A program made the position numbers and the translations under genes. From NCBI GenBank assembly GCA_041392505.1, contig JAWKLX010000006.1:124001-188000 (forward strand): 64,000 nucleotides of DNA, in the 5' to 3' direction. This DNA comes from UBA6168 sp041392505 (GTDB taxonomy: Bacteria > Bacteroidota > Bacteroidia > Chitinophagales > Saprospiraceae). The notes under the pieces are model-generated. The model searched no databases, was not told the DNA's origin, and saw only the letters and a list, made by a program, of their open reading frames with translations. This document shows positions 1 through 7,478 of this stretch, one piece after another; the stretch's first letter is position 1; each line of letters begins with the position of its first letter.

Positions 1-48
1 CTAAAATATTCATCCTTAATTTTTCGAATCGAAATTAGTCAATAACGA

Positions 49-1059
49 TCACAACCCAAACACCTCCCCTTCCTCGCAAACCCCGAACCCACTCCCCAAA
101 ACGCTTTTCCTCGCCTCACTATTTTCCAACAACACTGGATTGGTGTGGTTGAAATGGATAAAATGGATTTTCGCTTTTTCTTGAAGGGAAAGAGCTTGAA
201 ACGCTTCCATGCTTTCCGTGATGAACGGGTGCGGTATCTTACTCATATCCCGGCCAGGTATTTCGCCATTTTGGTAAAACGAGCCATCGAGGAGGGCATA
301 GTTAGTCCGCTTTATTTCTTCCAAAACGTCCCTTTCCCAGAGATGCCATTTGTCAATGTCGGGTACAAAAAGCAGCGATTTTTCCGGCCCTTCTATTTTG
401 TACCCAACCGTTTCAGAGAACTCATCCCGGTGTGGAACGAGCAGTGGCACCACTTTGATTCGTTGGTTCAAAATGACCGCCGAATCGGCTGAAAGGTTGC
501 GAAGCGAAATATTTTCAAGATCGACCAACTGACTCCAAGGCCCATTTTTTTCCAAAAAAGAACGCATCCTTGGCATGGCATAAACGGGCATCTCTTTGGC
601 GCCCATCACTTCCCTGCCTAAATGCATCAGCCCGGTATAATGGCCGATATGGGCATGGGTCAGAAAAATGCCTGCCAAATTCAACGCCTTGCCCGGCAAC
701 AAGTTTTGCAAATGCCAAGCTTGGTCTTTAAAATCAGGCGTGGCATCTATCATCCACGCTTTTCCTTCCATGGGATCAACGATCGCGATACAGGAAACAG
801 ATCGCCTCTTCGCTGATTGTAGCCAAACCTCCCGGCAACAATCTTTCTGGCAACCCGCCTGTGGATACCCAGCATCCTGAGCGATGCCCAAGACAACGAC
901 AAAAGGTGTTTCCCCGGTTACCACATTACGGTAGGACGCCGAAGGCTGCTCCCTTTCAGCTGTACCGCAAGCTGAAAAAAACATACAAGTAGCCAACCAA
1001 ACCGAGGTAGAAAATGTTCTTAGCTGCCTGACCCAAATGGTACTGGAAAAACGATGCAT
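49..1059 (-). CDS. PqqB-like MBL-fold metallo-hydrolase, putative lipoprotein
   Basis: The protein belongs to the metallo-beta-lactamase fold branch that includes PqqB. It shows the opening GIAQDAGYPQAGC, and the metal motif appears as THAHIGHYTGL, the HxHxGH variant typical of PqqB-like proteins, followed by a VPHRDE histidine and a C-terminal IHFNHTNP segment. The N-terminus has a hydrophobic stretch ending in FFSACG, a lipobox, so export and lipid anchoring are likely. I prefer the ATG at 1059, which gives a signal of about 30 residues; an in-frame ATG at 1098 would add 13 residues. No other pqq gene is visible nearby, so a role in PQQ synthesis is unlikely and the substrate is unknown. 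Family call is firm, function is not. Confidence 0.8.
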   Translation of the reverse strand: MHRFSSTIWVRQLRTFSTSVWLATCMFFSACGTAEREQPSASYRNVVTGETPFVVVLGIAQDAGYPQAGCQKDCCREVWLQSAKRRSVSCIAIVDPMEGKAWMIDATPDFKDQAWHLQNLLPGKALNLAGIFLTHAHIGHYTGLMHLGREVMGAKEMPVYAMPRMRSFLEKNGPWSQLVDLENISLRNLSADSAVILNQRIKVVPLLVPHRDEFSETVGYKIEGPEKSLLFVPDIDKWHLWERDVLEEIKRTNYALLDGSFYQNGEIPGRDMSKIPHPFITESMEAFQALSLQEKAKIHFIHFNHTNPVLLENSEARKSVLGSGFGVCEEGEVFGL

Positions 1060-1116
1060 ATTGAGAAAGTCAAAACGTGAAAAATCAAAGAAAAACATTT
1101 TGCTAAATCTTTGTGC

Positions 1117-1155
1117 AGCTCTTTTTACAAAAAGAGCTATGTCTTGCTAACTTTG
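1117..1155 (+). promoter_or_regulatory. Promoter with palindrome upstream of the sphingolipid-type cluster
   Basis: TAACTTTG at 1148-1155 matches the Bacteroidota -7 element TAnnTTTG. Just upstream lies a perfect inverted repeat, agctcttttt (1117-1126) and aaaaagagct (1129-1138) with a 2-base centre, sitting where a -33 element would be; no exact TTTG is found there. The palindrome could be an operator or simply a hairpin. The following gene starts about 55 bases downstream. Confidence 0.45.
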
Positions 1156-1209
1156 CAGGTCTTATCAACACCTTTCCATTGAAACTCAACGATTTCTGAA
1201 TTTTGGCTC

Positions 1210-1824
1210 ATGAAAAAACTATACGTTTCCAATAAAGATGAAAGTGTCCGCATGTTCAAATACGGATGGATGGAGGTGTTTTCCAAAGTACATTTTAGTG
1301 TCCCCCTTTTTATATACGTGCCGGTAGTTGGGTATTTCCTTTACCTATCGTTTGCCGACCCGGCACTGGCTATTTGGGAAATTCCCGCACTCTATGTTGG
1401 TGGCATCTTCGCATGGTCTATTGCAGAATATTTCCTGCATCGGTATGTTTTCCACTACCACCCAACGTCTGAGTGGGGACAGCGCATCCATTTCATCGTA
1501 CATGGCGTCCATCATGACTATCCCAATGATTCCAAACGGTTGGTCATGCCGCCGTCGGTGAGCATCCCATTGGCGTTCTTATTTTATTTTGGGTACGAGG
1601 CTTTGATGGGAGCATCTTTGACCTCGCCTTTCTTCGCTGGGTTTGTTACGGGATACTTGGTTTACGACATGATGCACTATGCCATTCACCATGCCAATTG
1701 GGACAACAAATGGTTTATGAACATCAAAGCGCACCATCTAAAACACCACTTCAAAGACCCCGACAAAGGCTATGGCGTAAGCTCAACCCTCTGGGACAAA
1801 ATAGTGGGGACGGATTATAAATAA
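1210..1824 (+). CDS. Fatty acid hydroxylase superfamily membrane protein (FA2H-like)
   Basis: A 204-residue integral membrane di-iron protein of the sterol desaturase/fatty acid hydroxylase superfamily. The histidine clusters are all present: HRYVFHYH, HGVHHDYP, HYAIHHANW and the final KAHHLKHHF, with hydrophobic segments between them. The size and motif spacing match the short fatty acid 2-hydroxylase type, which hydroxylates the alpha carbon of the N-acyl chain of sphingolipids in eukaryotes. It is the first of five co-directional genes, four of which can be assigned to sphingolipid synthesis, so 2-hydroxylation of a ceramide acyl chain is a sensible inference. Carotenoid hydroxylases belong to the same superfamily and are the main alternative. 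Confidence 0.85.
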   Translation: MKKLYVSNKDESVRMFKYGWMEVFSKVHFSVPLFIYVPVVGYFLYLSFADPALAIWEIPALYVGGIFAWSIAEYFLHRYVFHYHPTSEWGQRIHFIVHGVHHDYPNDSKRLVMPPSVSIPLAFLFYFGYEALMGASLTSPFFAGFVTGYLVYDMMHYAIHHANWDNKWFMNIKAHHLKHHFKDPDKGYGVSSTLWDKIVGTDYK

Positions 1825-1890
1825 TTATGAATGGTGAGTGGCGAATGGCCATGCCGTTCCTATTTACTATCCACTTGGAAGCATTGTTGA

Positions 1891-2811
1891 ATGGCATTTG
1901 AGAACACTAACAAAAAGCAAGCACTGGTAGCCCTTGGATTGGCGCTCCTTTATTTGCTTTGGATAGTGTTGGCGGTCGGGTTGCGGAACGATCACCTAAT
2001 TTTTATCGCTTTATGCTTGGTGTTGTTTTTTGCCAGCGACATGTCGAGAAAGGTATTGATGGCCCTGTTTTTTTTCGTCGCTTATTGGGTCATTTATGAT
2101 TCGCTGCGGATTTACCCAAACTATGCATTCAACCCTGTCCACGTTCAGGATTTATACGAACTAGAAAAATCCCTTTTCGGGTTTACTTATAAAGGGCAAA
2201 TAATTACGCCTAATGAGTTCTTTGAAATGAACACCCACCCTGTCGCAGATGTACTATCTGGCCTATTCTATCTGTGCTGGGTGCCTGTGCCGATCGCTTT
2301 TGCCATCTGGCTCTATTTTAAGGACAAGCGGATGTTACTCGATTTTTCATTGGCATTTTTACTGACCAACCTTTTTGGTTTTGCACTGTATTATGCGTTT
2401 CCCGCAGCGCCGCCTTGGTATGTAGAATTGCATGGCTTTACAGAGAATTTTAGCATCCCTGGCAATGAAGGTGGCTTGGCCAATTTTGACCGCATCATGG
2501 GCATCCCTTTGTTCCACGGCTTGTATGCCAAGAACGCCAATGTTTTTGCGGCCATCCCATCACTGCATTCTGCCTATCCCATTATCCCATTGTACTTTGC
2601 TCTTAAAAGAAAAATGCCTGTGGCTGCGTTTTTCTTTTTTGTAATTTGTGTCGGTATATGGGGGTCAGCGGTCTATTCCCGGCATCATTATATCATCGAT
2701 GTGATTTTGGGAATTTTGTGCGCATTGGCCACTATTTTGGTATTGGAACGTTTGGTTTTGCGGACGCGGGTAGATGGTTGGTTGGATCGGTACGCCGAAT
2801 GGATAAAGTAA
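1891..2811 (+). CDS. PAP2-superfamily inositolphosphotransferase-like protein (AUR1/IPC synthase type)
   Basis: A 306-residue polytopic membrane protein. It has the phosphatase signature of the AUR1-type PAP2 branch: FPAAPPWY, then PSLHSAYP with the catalytic-type histidine, then YSRHHYIIDV with the second histidine and aspartate. The FPAAPPWY segment is characteristic of inositol phosphorylceramide synthase-like enzymes rather than ordinary lipid phosphatases. In this family the reaction is transfer of a phosphoryl head group from a phospholipid to a ceramide. It lies 66 bases after the hydroxylase gene and upstream of serine palmitoyltransferase, so head-group transfer to dihydroceramide is the likely job. 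A plain PAP2 lipid phosphatase cannot be excluded. Confidence 0.8.
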   Translation: MAFENTNKKQALVALGLALLYLLWIVLAVGLRNDHLIFIALCLVLFFASDMSRKVLMALFFFVAYWVIYDSLRIYPNYAFNPVHVQDLYELEKSLFGFTYKGQIITPNEFFEMNTHPVADVLSGLFYLCWVPVPIAFAIWLYFKDKRMLLDFSLAFLLTNLFGFALYYAFPAAPPWYVELHGFTENFSIPGNEGGLANFDRIMGIPLFHGLYAKNANVFAAIPSLHSAYPIIPLYFALKRKMPVAAFFFFVICVGIWGSAVYSRHHYIIDVILGILCALATILVLERLVLRTRVDGWLDRYAEWIK

Positions 2812-2992
2812 ATATTTTATTTAGCCCTAAGAGATGAAAACACAAAAGACAAATTCAAGGTTTGGAGAAAAAAAATCAGTTTGAATGATCCAAACCTAAA
2901 AACGATAATTCAACACCATTACATTGATTTTTGGGAAAATTAAGAACAGATAATTCGCATTCACAACCGCTTAGAAAATAACAGAAAAACAG

Positions 2993-4204
2993 ATGAATTT
3001 GCTTCAACAAAAAATGAAACGGTACACCGCACCGCAGGAAGCTAGGGCCGCTGGTGTTTACCCGTACTTCCGTGTCATTGAGAGCGACCAAGACACCGTC
3101 GTGAAAATGAACGGCAAGGATGTACTCATGTTTGGCTCCAATAGCTACTTGGGGCTAACCAACCATCCCAAACTAAAGGAAGCTGCCAAACTGGCCGTGG
3201 ATAAATACGGCTCTGGATGTGCAGGTTCCCGCTTCCTAAACGGCACCCTCGACCTCCACATTGAGTTGGAAGAGGCGCTGGCCAAATTTACCGGAAAAGA
3301 CGAAGCTATTGTTTTCAGCACTGGCATGCAGGTTAACCTTGGCGTGCTTTCATCTGTGCTGGGCAGAAAAGATTATATTATTTGCGACGATGCCAATCAC
3401 GCTTCCCTTGTTGATGGTACTAGATTGTCATTTGCCACCACCCGTAAATACCGTCACAACGACATGGAGTCGTTGGAAAAAGTGCTCCGATTGGTCAATG
3501 AAAAAAGAGAGGCTGGCGATGTAGCCCTGATTGTCATGGACGGTGTTTTTAGCATGGAAGGCGATGTTTGTAAATTACCGGAAATTGTCGAACTGGCAAA
3601 AAAATACAATGCCAATGTCATGGTAGACGATGCCCACGGCCTCGGCGTCATGGGCAATAGTGGACGCGGCACCTGCGACCATTTTGGGTTGACCGACCAA
3701 GTTGACCTTATCATGGGCACTTTTTCAAAATCACTGGCCACGATCGGTGGTTTCATTGCCACTGACCACGATACGGCCAATTTCTTGAAACACCATGCCC
3801 GTGCACTCATTTTTAGCGCAAGCATTGCACCTGCCAATGCGGCAGCTGTAATTGCCGCCCTCGAACTCATTGAAAATGAGCCCGAACGCATCGAAAAAGT
3901 ATGGGCAAACACCCACTATGCCAAAGGCATGCTTGATGAATTGGGCTTCGATACGGGACATTCCGAAACGCCCATCATCCCCATTTATGTAAGGGATGTC
4001 AATAAAACATTCATGCTGACCCGCATGCTACAGGACGTCGGTGTGTTTGTCAACCCCGTCATTACTCCTGCCGTCGCACCAGAAGACACACTGATCCGGT
4101 TCTCCTTGATGGCCACCCATACCTTTGAGCAAATCGACGAAGCGATTGGGAAACTGGCCGCCGTAGCCAGAAAGCTGGATATATTAGCAGGACAAACTGT
4201 TTGA
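2993..4204 (+). CDS. spt: Serine palmitoyltransferase (alpha-oxoamine synthase)
   Basis: A 403-residue PLP enzyme of the alpha-oxoamine synthase family, which condenses serine with a fatty acyl-CoA to give 3-ketosphinganine, the first step of sphingolipid synthesis. Visible motifs are FGSNSYLGL near the N-terminus, the substrate-loop CDDANHASLVDG, the cofactor-binding MVDDAHGLGVMG and the PLP lysine in GTFSKSLATIGG (Lys246). Length and motif details fit soluble Bacteroidota SPT better than glycine C-acetyltransferase (KBL), AONS or ALA synthase, and the neighbours (hydroxylase, IPC-synthase-like protein, acyltransferase, CerR-like reductase) support SPT. A hairpin terminator follows the stop codon. 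Confidence 0.88.
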   Translation: MNLLQQKMKRYTAPQEARAAGVYPYFRVIESDQDTVVKMNGKDVLMFGSNSYLGLTNHPKLKEAAKLAVDKYGSGCAGSRFLNGTLDLHIELEEALAKFTGKDEAIVFSTGMQVNLGVLSSVLGRKDYIICDDANHASLVDGTRLSFATTRKYRHNDMESLEKVLRLVNEKREAGDVALIVMDGVFSMEGDVCKLPEIVELAKKYNANVMVDDAHGLGVMGNSGRGTCDHFGLTDQVDLIMGTFSKSLATIGGFIATDHDTANFLKHHARALIFSASIAPANAAAVIAALELIENEPERIEKVWANTHYAKGMLDELGFDTGHSETPIIPIYVRDVNKTFMLTRMLQDVGVFVNPVITPAVAPEDTLIRFSLMATHTFEQIDEAIGKLAAVARKLDILAGQTV

Positions 4205-4209
4205 TATAA

Positions 4210-4241
4210 AAATTGGAGGCTGCATGGACAGCCTCCAATTT
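4210..4241 (+). terminator. Hairpin terminator after serine palmitoyltransferase
   Basis: A perfect 13-base-pair stem (aattggaggctg core, 4210-4222 with 4229-4241) and a 6-base loop sits 6 bases after the stop codon and is followed by a pyrimidine-rich run tcttctttcct. It suggests that the next gene may be at least partly uncoupled from the SPT transcript. Confidence 0.7.
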
Positions 4242-4295
4242 CTTCTTTCCTTTGCGGTCACCCGACGGGCTGACTGTTTCCGACAAACGATATTT

Positions 4296-5435
4296 ATGAA
4301 AACAAGCATTGTTGAGGTAAAAACCGGGCGTGACCGAAAACGCTTCATTGACTTTCCGCATGACCTCTATAAAGGCGACCCAAACTATGTCCCTGAGATT
4401 TATATTGGCCAAAAAGAACTCCTTAGCGAAAAGAAAAACCCTTTCTTCCGACATTCCAAAGCGCAACTTTTCCTCGCCTTTCAAGGCGATAAAATAGTGG
4501 GCCGCATCGCAGCCATCCGCAACAATGAATACAACCGCTTTGCCAATGCGAACGTGGGATATTTCGGGCTTTTCGATGTCGTTGAGGATTACGAAGTGGC
4601 GAAAGAGTTGTTCGATACAGTGACCGCTTGGGTGAAAAATGAAAAATTGGATGGCATCATGGGGCCAGCTAATTTTAGCACCAACGACACTGCCGGCCTA
4701 TTGGTGGATGGTTTTGACCGACCGCCTGTTGTCATGATGGTTTACAACAAACCCTATTATGTCACCTTCATTGAGCGTTATGGTTTTACCAAACAGATGG
4801 ACATGCTGGCCTACCACGTTACCGAAGAAACGGTCAATATGAAATCTGTCCGCATCGCTAATATGCTCGCAGAACGGCTACAAAAAAGGGGTATCCGGGT
4901 GCGGAACGTAAACATGAAAAACTTCAAACAGGAAGTAGCAACCATCCGCGAAATATATAAAGACGCTTGGGACAAAAACTGGGGCTTTGTGCCTCCGACC
5001 AACGAAGAATTCAACCACATTGCTGAGGGCTTGAAAATGGTCATCGACCCCGATTTTGGATTGATCGCAGAACACGACGGAAAGGCTGTTGCATTTGCTT
5101 TGGCCATACCTGATATAAATATCATTGCAAAAGACATTAAAAAAGGGAGGCTCTTGCCTACTGGGATTTTTAAACTGTTATTTCAAAAAAAGAAAATCAA
5201 ACGCTTGCGCATCATATTATTGGGCGTTTTAGAGGACTATCGAAAAATGGGCATCGAGGGCATTTTTTACGCACGCATCATTTCCAAGGGCATGGAAAAA
5301 GGGTACAACGAAGCGGAAGCATCTTGGATTTTGGACAATAATGAAATGATGAAAAAAGGAGTAGAAGGAGTAAACATGGTGGCCTATAAAAGGTACCGGA
5401 TGTATGAGAAGAAAATAAATGGTGTATCGGTTTAA
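4296..5435 (+). CDS. GNAT-fold acyltransferase, YghO-like; candidate ceramide synthase
   Basis: A 379-residue protein resembling the YghO-type branch of the acyl-CoA N-acyltransferase (GNAT) superfamily. It opens with a positively charged N-terminus and the segment FIDFPHDLYKGDPNYVPE, common to this family, then FRHSKAQLFLAF, GRIAAIRNNEYN, and MGPANFSTNDTAGLLVDGF; the C-terminal half ends with a second GNAT-like lobe. An upstream ATG at 4224 lies inside the preceding terminator hairpin and is unlikely to be used. From memory, the bacterial ceramide synthase of the SPT/CerR pathway is an N-acyltransferase encoded near spt, so this gene is a good candidate for N-acylation of the sphingoid base or its 3-keto form. 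That role is an inference from context. Confidence 0.7.
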   Translation: MKTSIVEVKTGRDRKRFIDFPHDLYKGDPNYVPEIYIGQKELLSEKKNPFFRHSKAQLFLAFQGDKIVGRIAAIRNNEYNRFANANVGYFGLFDVVEDYEVAKELFDTVTAWVKNEKLDGIMGPANFSTNDTAGLLVDGFDRPPVVMMVYNKPYYVTFIERYGFTKQMDMLAYHVTEETVNMKSVRIANMLAERLQKRGIRVRNVNMKNFKQEVATIREIYKDAWDKNWGFVPPTNEEFNHIAEGLKMVIDPDFGLIAEHDGKAVAFALAIPDINIIAKDIKKGRLLPTGIFKLLFQKKKIKRLRIILLGVLEDYRKMGIEGIFYARIISKGMEKGYNEAEASWILDNNEMMKKGVEGVNMVAYKRYRMYEKKINGVSV

Positions 5436-5444
5436 CGGTATACT

Positions 5445-5480
5445 GGTTTATCGGAATAGCAATCGTTATACCGATAAACC
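5445..5480. repeat. Imperfect inverted repeat, possible terminator
   Basis: ggtttatcgg (5445-5454) pairs perfectly with ccgataaacc (5471-5480) across a 16-base loop, and outer bases ggtgta (5421-5426, inside the end of the preceding gene) also pair with tacacc (5491-5496). It separates the acyltransferase from the next gene. It lacks a T-run, so it may be a dispersed palindrome rather than a terminator. Confidence 0.5.
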
Positions 5481-5504
5481 GTTGTACCAGTACACCTTAC
5501 TTTT

Positions 5505-6497
5505 ATGAAAAAAATATTAATTACCGGAGCATCGGGTTTTGTTGGAAGTCACCTTGTTGAGGAAGCTTTGAGCCGCAATTTGCAGGTATATGCGGGCATA
5601 AGGAAAAATAGTAGCCGACAGTTTTTGCAGGATAGCCGCATCCATTTTTTTGAAATGAATTTTTCAAAAACAGATGAATTAAAAGAAAAATTAAACAACG
5701 CTAAATTCGATTATATTATCCACAATGCAGGAATTGTTTCTGCTCCCAAATTAAAGGATTATTATACTGTCAATTTTGATTATTTAAAAAACCTGATTGA
5801 GGCTTTAAATGCCTCCGACAGTATTCCAGAAAAATTTATTTATATCAGTAGCCTTGCCTCGTATGGCCCTGCCAGTAGTACTGACTTATCTGATTTTTTA
5901 AAAGAAGAAGACGCAAAGAAGCCAATTAATACGTATGGAAAATCAAAATTAAAAGCAGAAGAATTTATTTATTCGCAAAATGATCTTCCATATATTATTA
6001 TCCGCCCAACAGCTATTTATGGGCCAAGGGAAAAAGAAATTCTAACCTTTTTTAAATTAATTAATAAAAATATCGAAGGTTATATTGGCTTTAAAAAACA
6101 GCACCTCACATTTATTTATGTAAAAGATTTAACCAAAACTATTTTAGACGCCACCTTGTCGAGAGTCAGTCAAAAATCTTATTTTATTTCTGATGGCAAT
6201 TATTATTCGCAAACAGATTTAGGGAAATATGCCAAGCAATTATTATCCAAAAAAACTTTCCGCATGCACGTGCCTGTTTCGTTGGTGAGAGGCATCGCAT
6301 GGCTCTTAGAACAACCCGCAAAAATCACTGGAAATTACCCTGCGCTCAATTTGGAAAAAGTCAGCATCTTGGAGAGCATGAATTGGAAATGCGATTTAAC
6401 TGCTTTGAAAGAGGACCTAAATTTTAAACCACAATATAATCTGGAAAAAGGGTTGGAGGAAACATTGCAATGGTATAAAAAAAATGGTTGGCTTTGA
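5505..6497 (+). CDS. NAD(P)-dependent epimerase/reductase, CerR-like
   Basis: A 330-residue extended short-chain dehydrogenase. It has the nucleotide-binding GASGFVG at residues 8-14, the NAG-type motif IIHNAGIV, SSLASYG and the catalytic YGKSK, then RPTAIYGPR. The bacterial ceramide reductase CerR belongs to this extended-SDR group and reduces 3-oxo-(dihydro)ceramide; the position right after SPT and the acyltransferase suggests the same role here. Its codon use is clearly more A+T-rich than the four genes before it. An alternative is a sugar-nucleotide epimerase or dihydroflavonol-reductase-like enzyme acting elsewhere. Confidence 0.72.
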   Translation: MKKILITGASGFVGSHLVEEALSRNLQVYAGIRKNSSRQFLQDSRIHFFEMNFSKTDELKEKLNNAKFDYIIHNAGIVSAPKLKDYYTVNFDYLKNLIEALNASDSIPEKFIYISSLASYGPASSTDLSDFLKEEDAKKPINTYGKSKLKAEEFIYSQNDLPYIIIRPTAIYGPREKEILTFFKLINKNIEGYIGFKKQHLTFIYVKDLTKTILDATLSRVSQKSYFISDGNYYSQTDLGKYAKQLLSKKTFRMHVPVSLVRGIAWLLEQPAKITGNYPALNLEKVSILESMNWKCDLTALKEDLNFKPQYNLEKGLEETLQWYKKNGWL

Positions 6498-6688
6498 CTT
6501 TTACACTACAGCTAAGCTCCCAACCTAACTTCACAATTTTTTGTTAATAAACTTAGTACGGGATTTATTTATAAATCATTTGGCGTTCAATGGATCGCCT
6601 CATATCTTGACATGCCCACTTTTTTAAGGTTAATAATTGTGGCAAATAAATTTCGTTCTTTGACAAATAGCGTGGAACGGATCAAATA

Positions 6689-6748
6689 ATCAGGGTATTA
6701 AGTGAGTGGAAAATTTTTCAAAATTTTCCACTCACTTAATACCCTGAT
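6689..6748. repeat. Perfect palindrome A, 29-bp arms, 2-base centre
   Basis: Every base from 6689 to 6717 is complementary to 6720-6748. The base of the arm reads atcagggtattaagtgag and the tip ggaaaattttt. There is no room for a normal loop, so as RNA the tip would open by a few bases. Confidence 0.95.
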
Positions 6749-6808
6749 AGAGAGGGAGGTGAAAAAATAGAAAATTTTAAAATTTTCTATTTTTTCACCT
6801 CCCTCTCT
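6749..6808. repeat. Perfect palindrome B, 30-bp arms, no spacer
   Basis: Bases 6749-6778 are the exact complement of 6779-6808. The arm begins agagagggaggtg and ends agaaaatttt. It starts on the base after palindrome A ends, and its tip GAAAATTTT is shared with palindrome A although the rest of the arm differs. Confidence 0.95.
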
Positions 6809-6932
6809 CCTTGTTTTTTCTGCTCCACGGGATTTGTCAAAGAACCATAAATTTTAAGTTACTCAAAGTCATTAATGGAAAACGACACAAAACATTTCTG
6901 CTTTTGGCCTTTCACAGCTTACACCCCATTCA

Positions 6933-6965
6933 TTTGCCTTCTTTAGTTATTAATCGATATATTTG
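6933..6965 (+). promoter_or_regulatory. Bacteroidota-type promoter for the Panacea operon
   Basis: TTTG at 6933-6936 and TATATTTG at 6958-6965 match the -33 TTTG and -7 TAnnTTTG elements, with a 21-base spacer. Transcription would begin near 6970-6973, which favours the ATG at 6987 as the start of the next gene. Confidence 0.65.
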
Positions 6966-6986
6966 TATAAACTAATGACTTCATAC

Positions 6987-7478
6987 ATGAAAACTGCGTT
7001 GGAAATTGCTAATTATTTTATCGAAAAATCCTTGGAGTCTGGGGAAGAACTCACACCAATGAAGCTCAACAAATTGGTGTACATCGCCCACGGCTGGTAT
7101 CTTGGCCTCGCCGACAAGCCACTCATCGGTGAGGCAGCACAAGCTTGGAAATATGGCCCAGTGATTCCTTCCGTTTACCATCGTTTCAAATCTTACGGTG
7201 GCGCCCAGATCACTTCGCTCGAACCTGCCAGCGACATGGTCACCATTCCAGAGGTAAAGGATGATGAACTAAAAGAATTCTTGCAGCGCATTTGGGATGT
7301 TTACGGACGTCTGTCCGGGTTACAACTTTCCTCTTTGACGCACCAGGAAGGGACTCCGTGGTCGGTCACCCGTCATCGATATGGCGACAACCAAGACAAT
7401 GGAGGCGCCATGATTCCCAATGATTTGATCAAACAGCACTATAAAGGAAAAGTAGATGCAAGAAGAAAAGCAGCCTAA
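6987..7478 (+). CDS. Panacea (DUF4065/SocA-like) domain protein, probable antitoxin
   Basis: The protein is one Panacea domain: it starts KTALEIANYFIEKS, followed by LTPMKLNKLVYIAHGWYLG, QAWKYGPVIPSVYHRFK and the C-terminal THQEGTPW. Panacea domains are known as promiscuous antitoxins, usually encoded upstream of a toxin gene of variable type, and as SocA-like proteolytic adaptors. Here the domain has no added DNA-binding or other domain. I prefer the ATG at 6987 because a promoter predicts transcription from about 6971; ATG 6975 is possible. The stop overlaps the next gene by 23 bases, which suggests translational coupling with a small membrane protein. Confidence 0.85.
   Translation: MKTALEIANYFIEKSLESGEELTPMKLNKLVYIAHGWYLGLADKPLIGEAAQAWKYGPVIPSVYHRFKSYGGAQITSLEPASDMVTIPEVKDDELKEFLQRIWDVYGRLSGLQLSSLTHQEGTPWSVTRHRYGDNQDNGGAMIPNDLIKQHYKGKVDARRKAA

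Larger units (their letters stand above)
6655..6845. repeat. Nested inverted-repeat element: outer stem enclosing two perfect hairpins
   Basis: The outer arms gttctttgacaaat (6655-6668) and its complement (6832-6845) pair over 14 bases, and after a 2-base mismatch cgtgga (6671-6676) pairs with tccacg (6824-6829). Inside lie two palindromes that touch each other: 6689-6748 and 6749-6808. The fold would be a three-way junction. It occupies the 465-base gap between the CerR-like gene and the Panacea gene; the rest of that gap (6498-6654 and 6846-6932) shows nothing else I can name. Confidence 0.85.

Noticed and set aside
49..1059. PqqB, as evidence of PQQ biosynthesis
   Set aside because: The protein is PqqB-like, but it has a lipoprotein signal and no pqqA, C, D or E gene is near, so a cofactor pathway is not supported.
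4224..4295. Longer N-terminus of the acyltransferase from ATG 4224
   Set aside because: This ATG lies in the loop of the terminator hairpin of the preceding gene, and the added residues do not resemble the family.
6689..6808. Reading the two palindromes simply as terminators
   Set aside because: A terminator function is possible, but it does not explain the zero spacing, the 60-base perfection of each or the enclosing outer stem.
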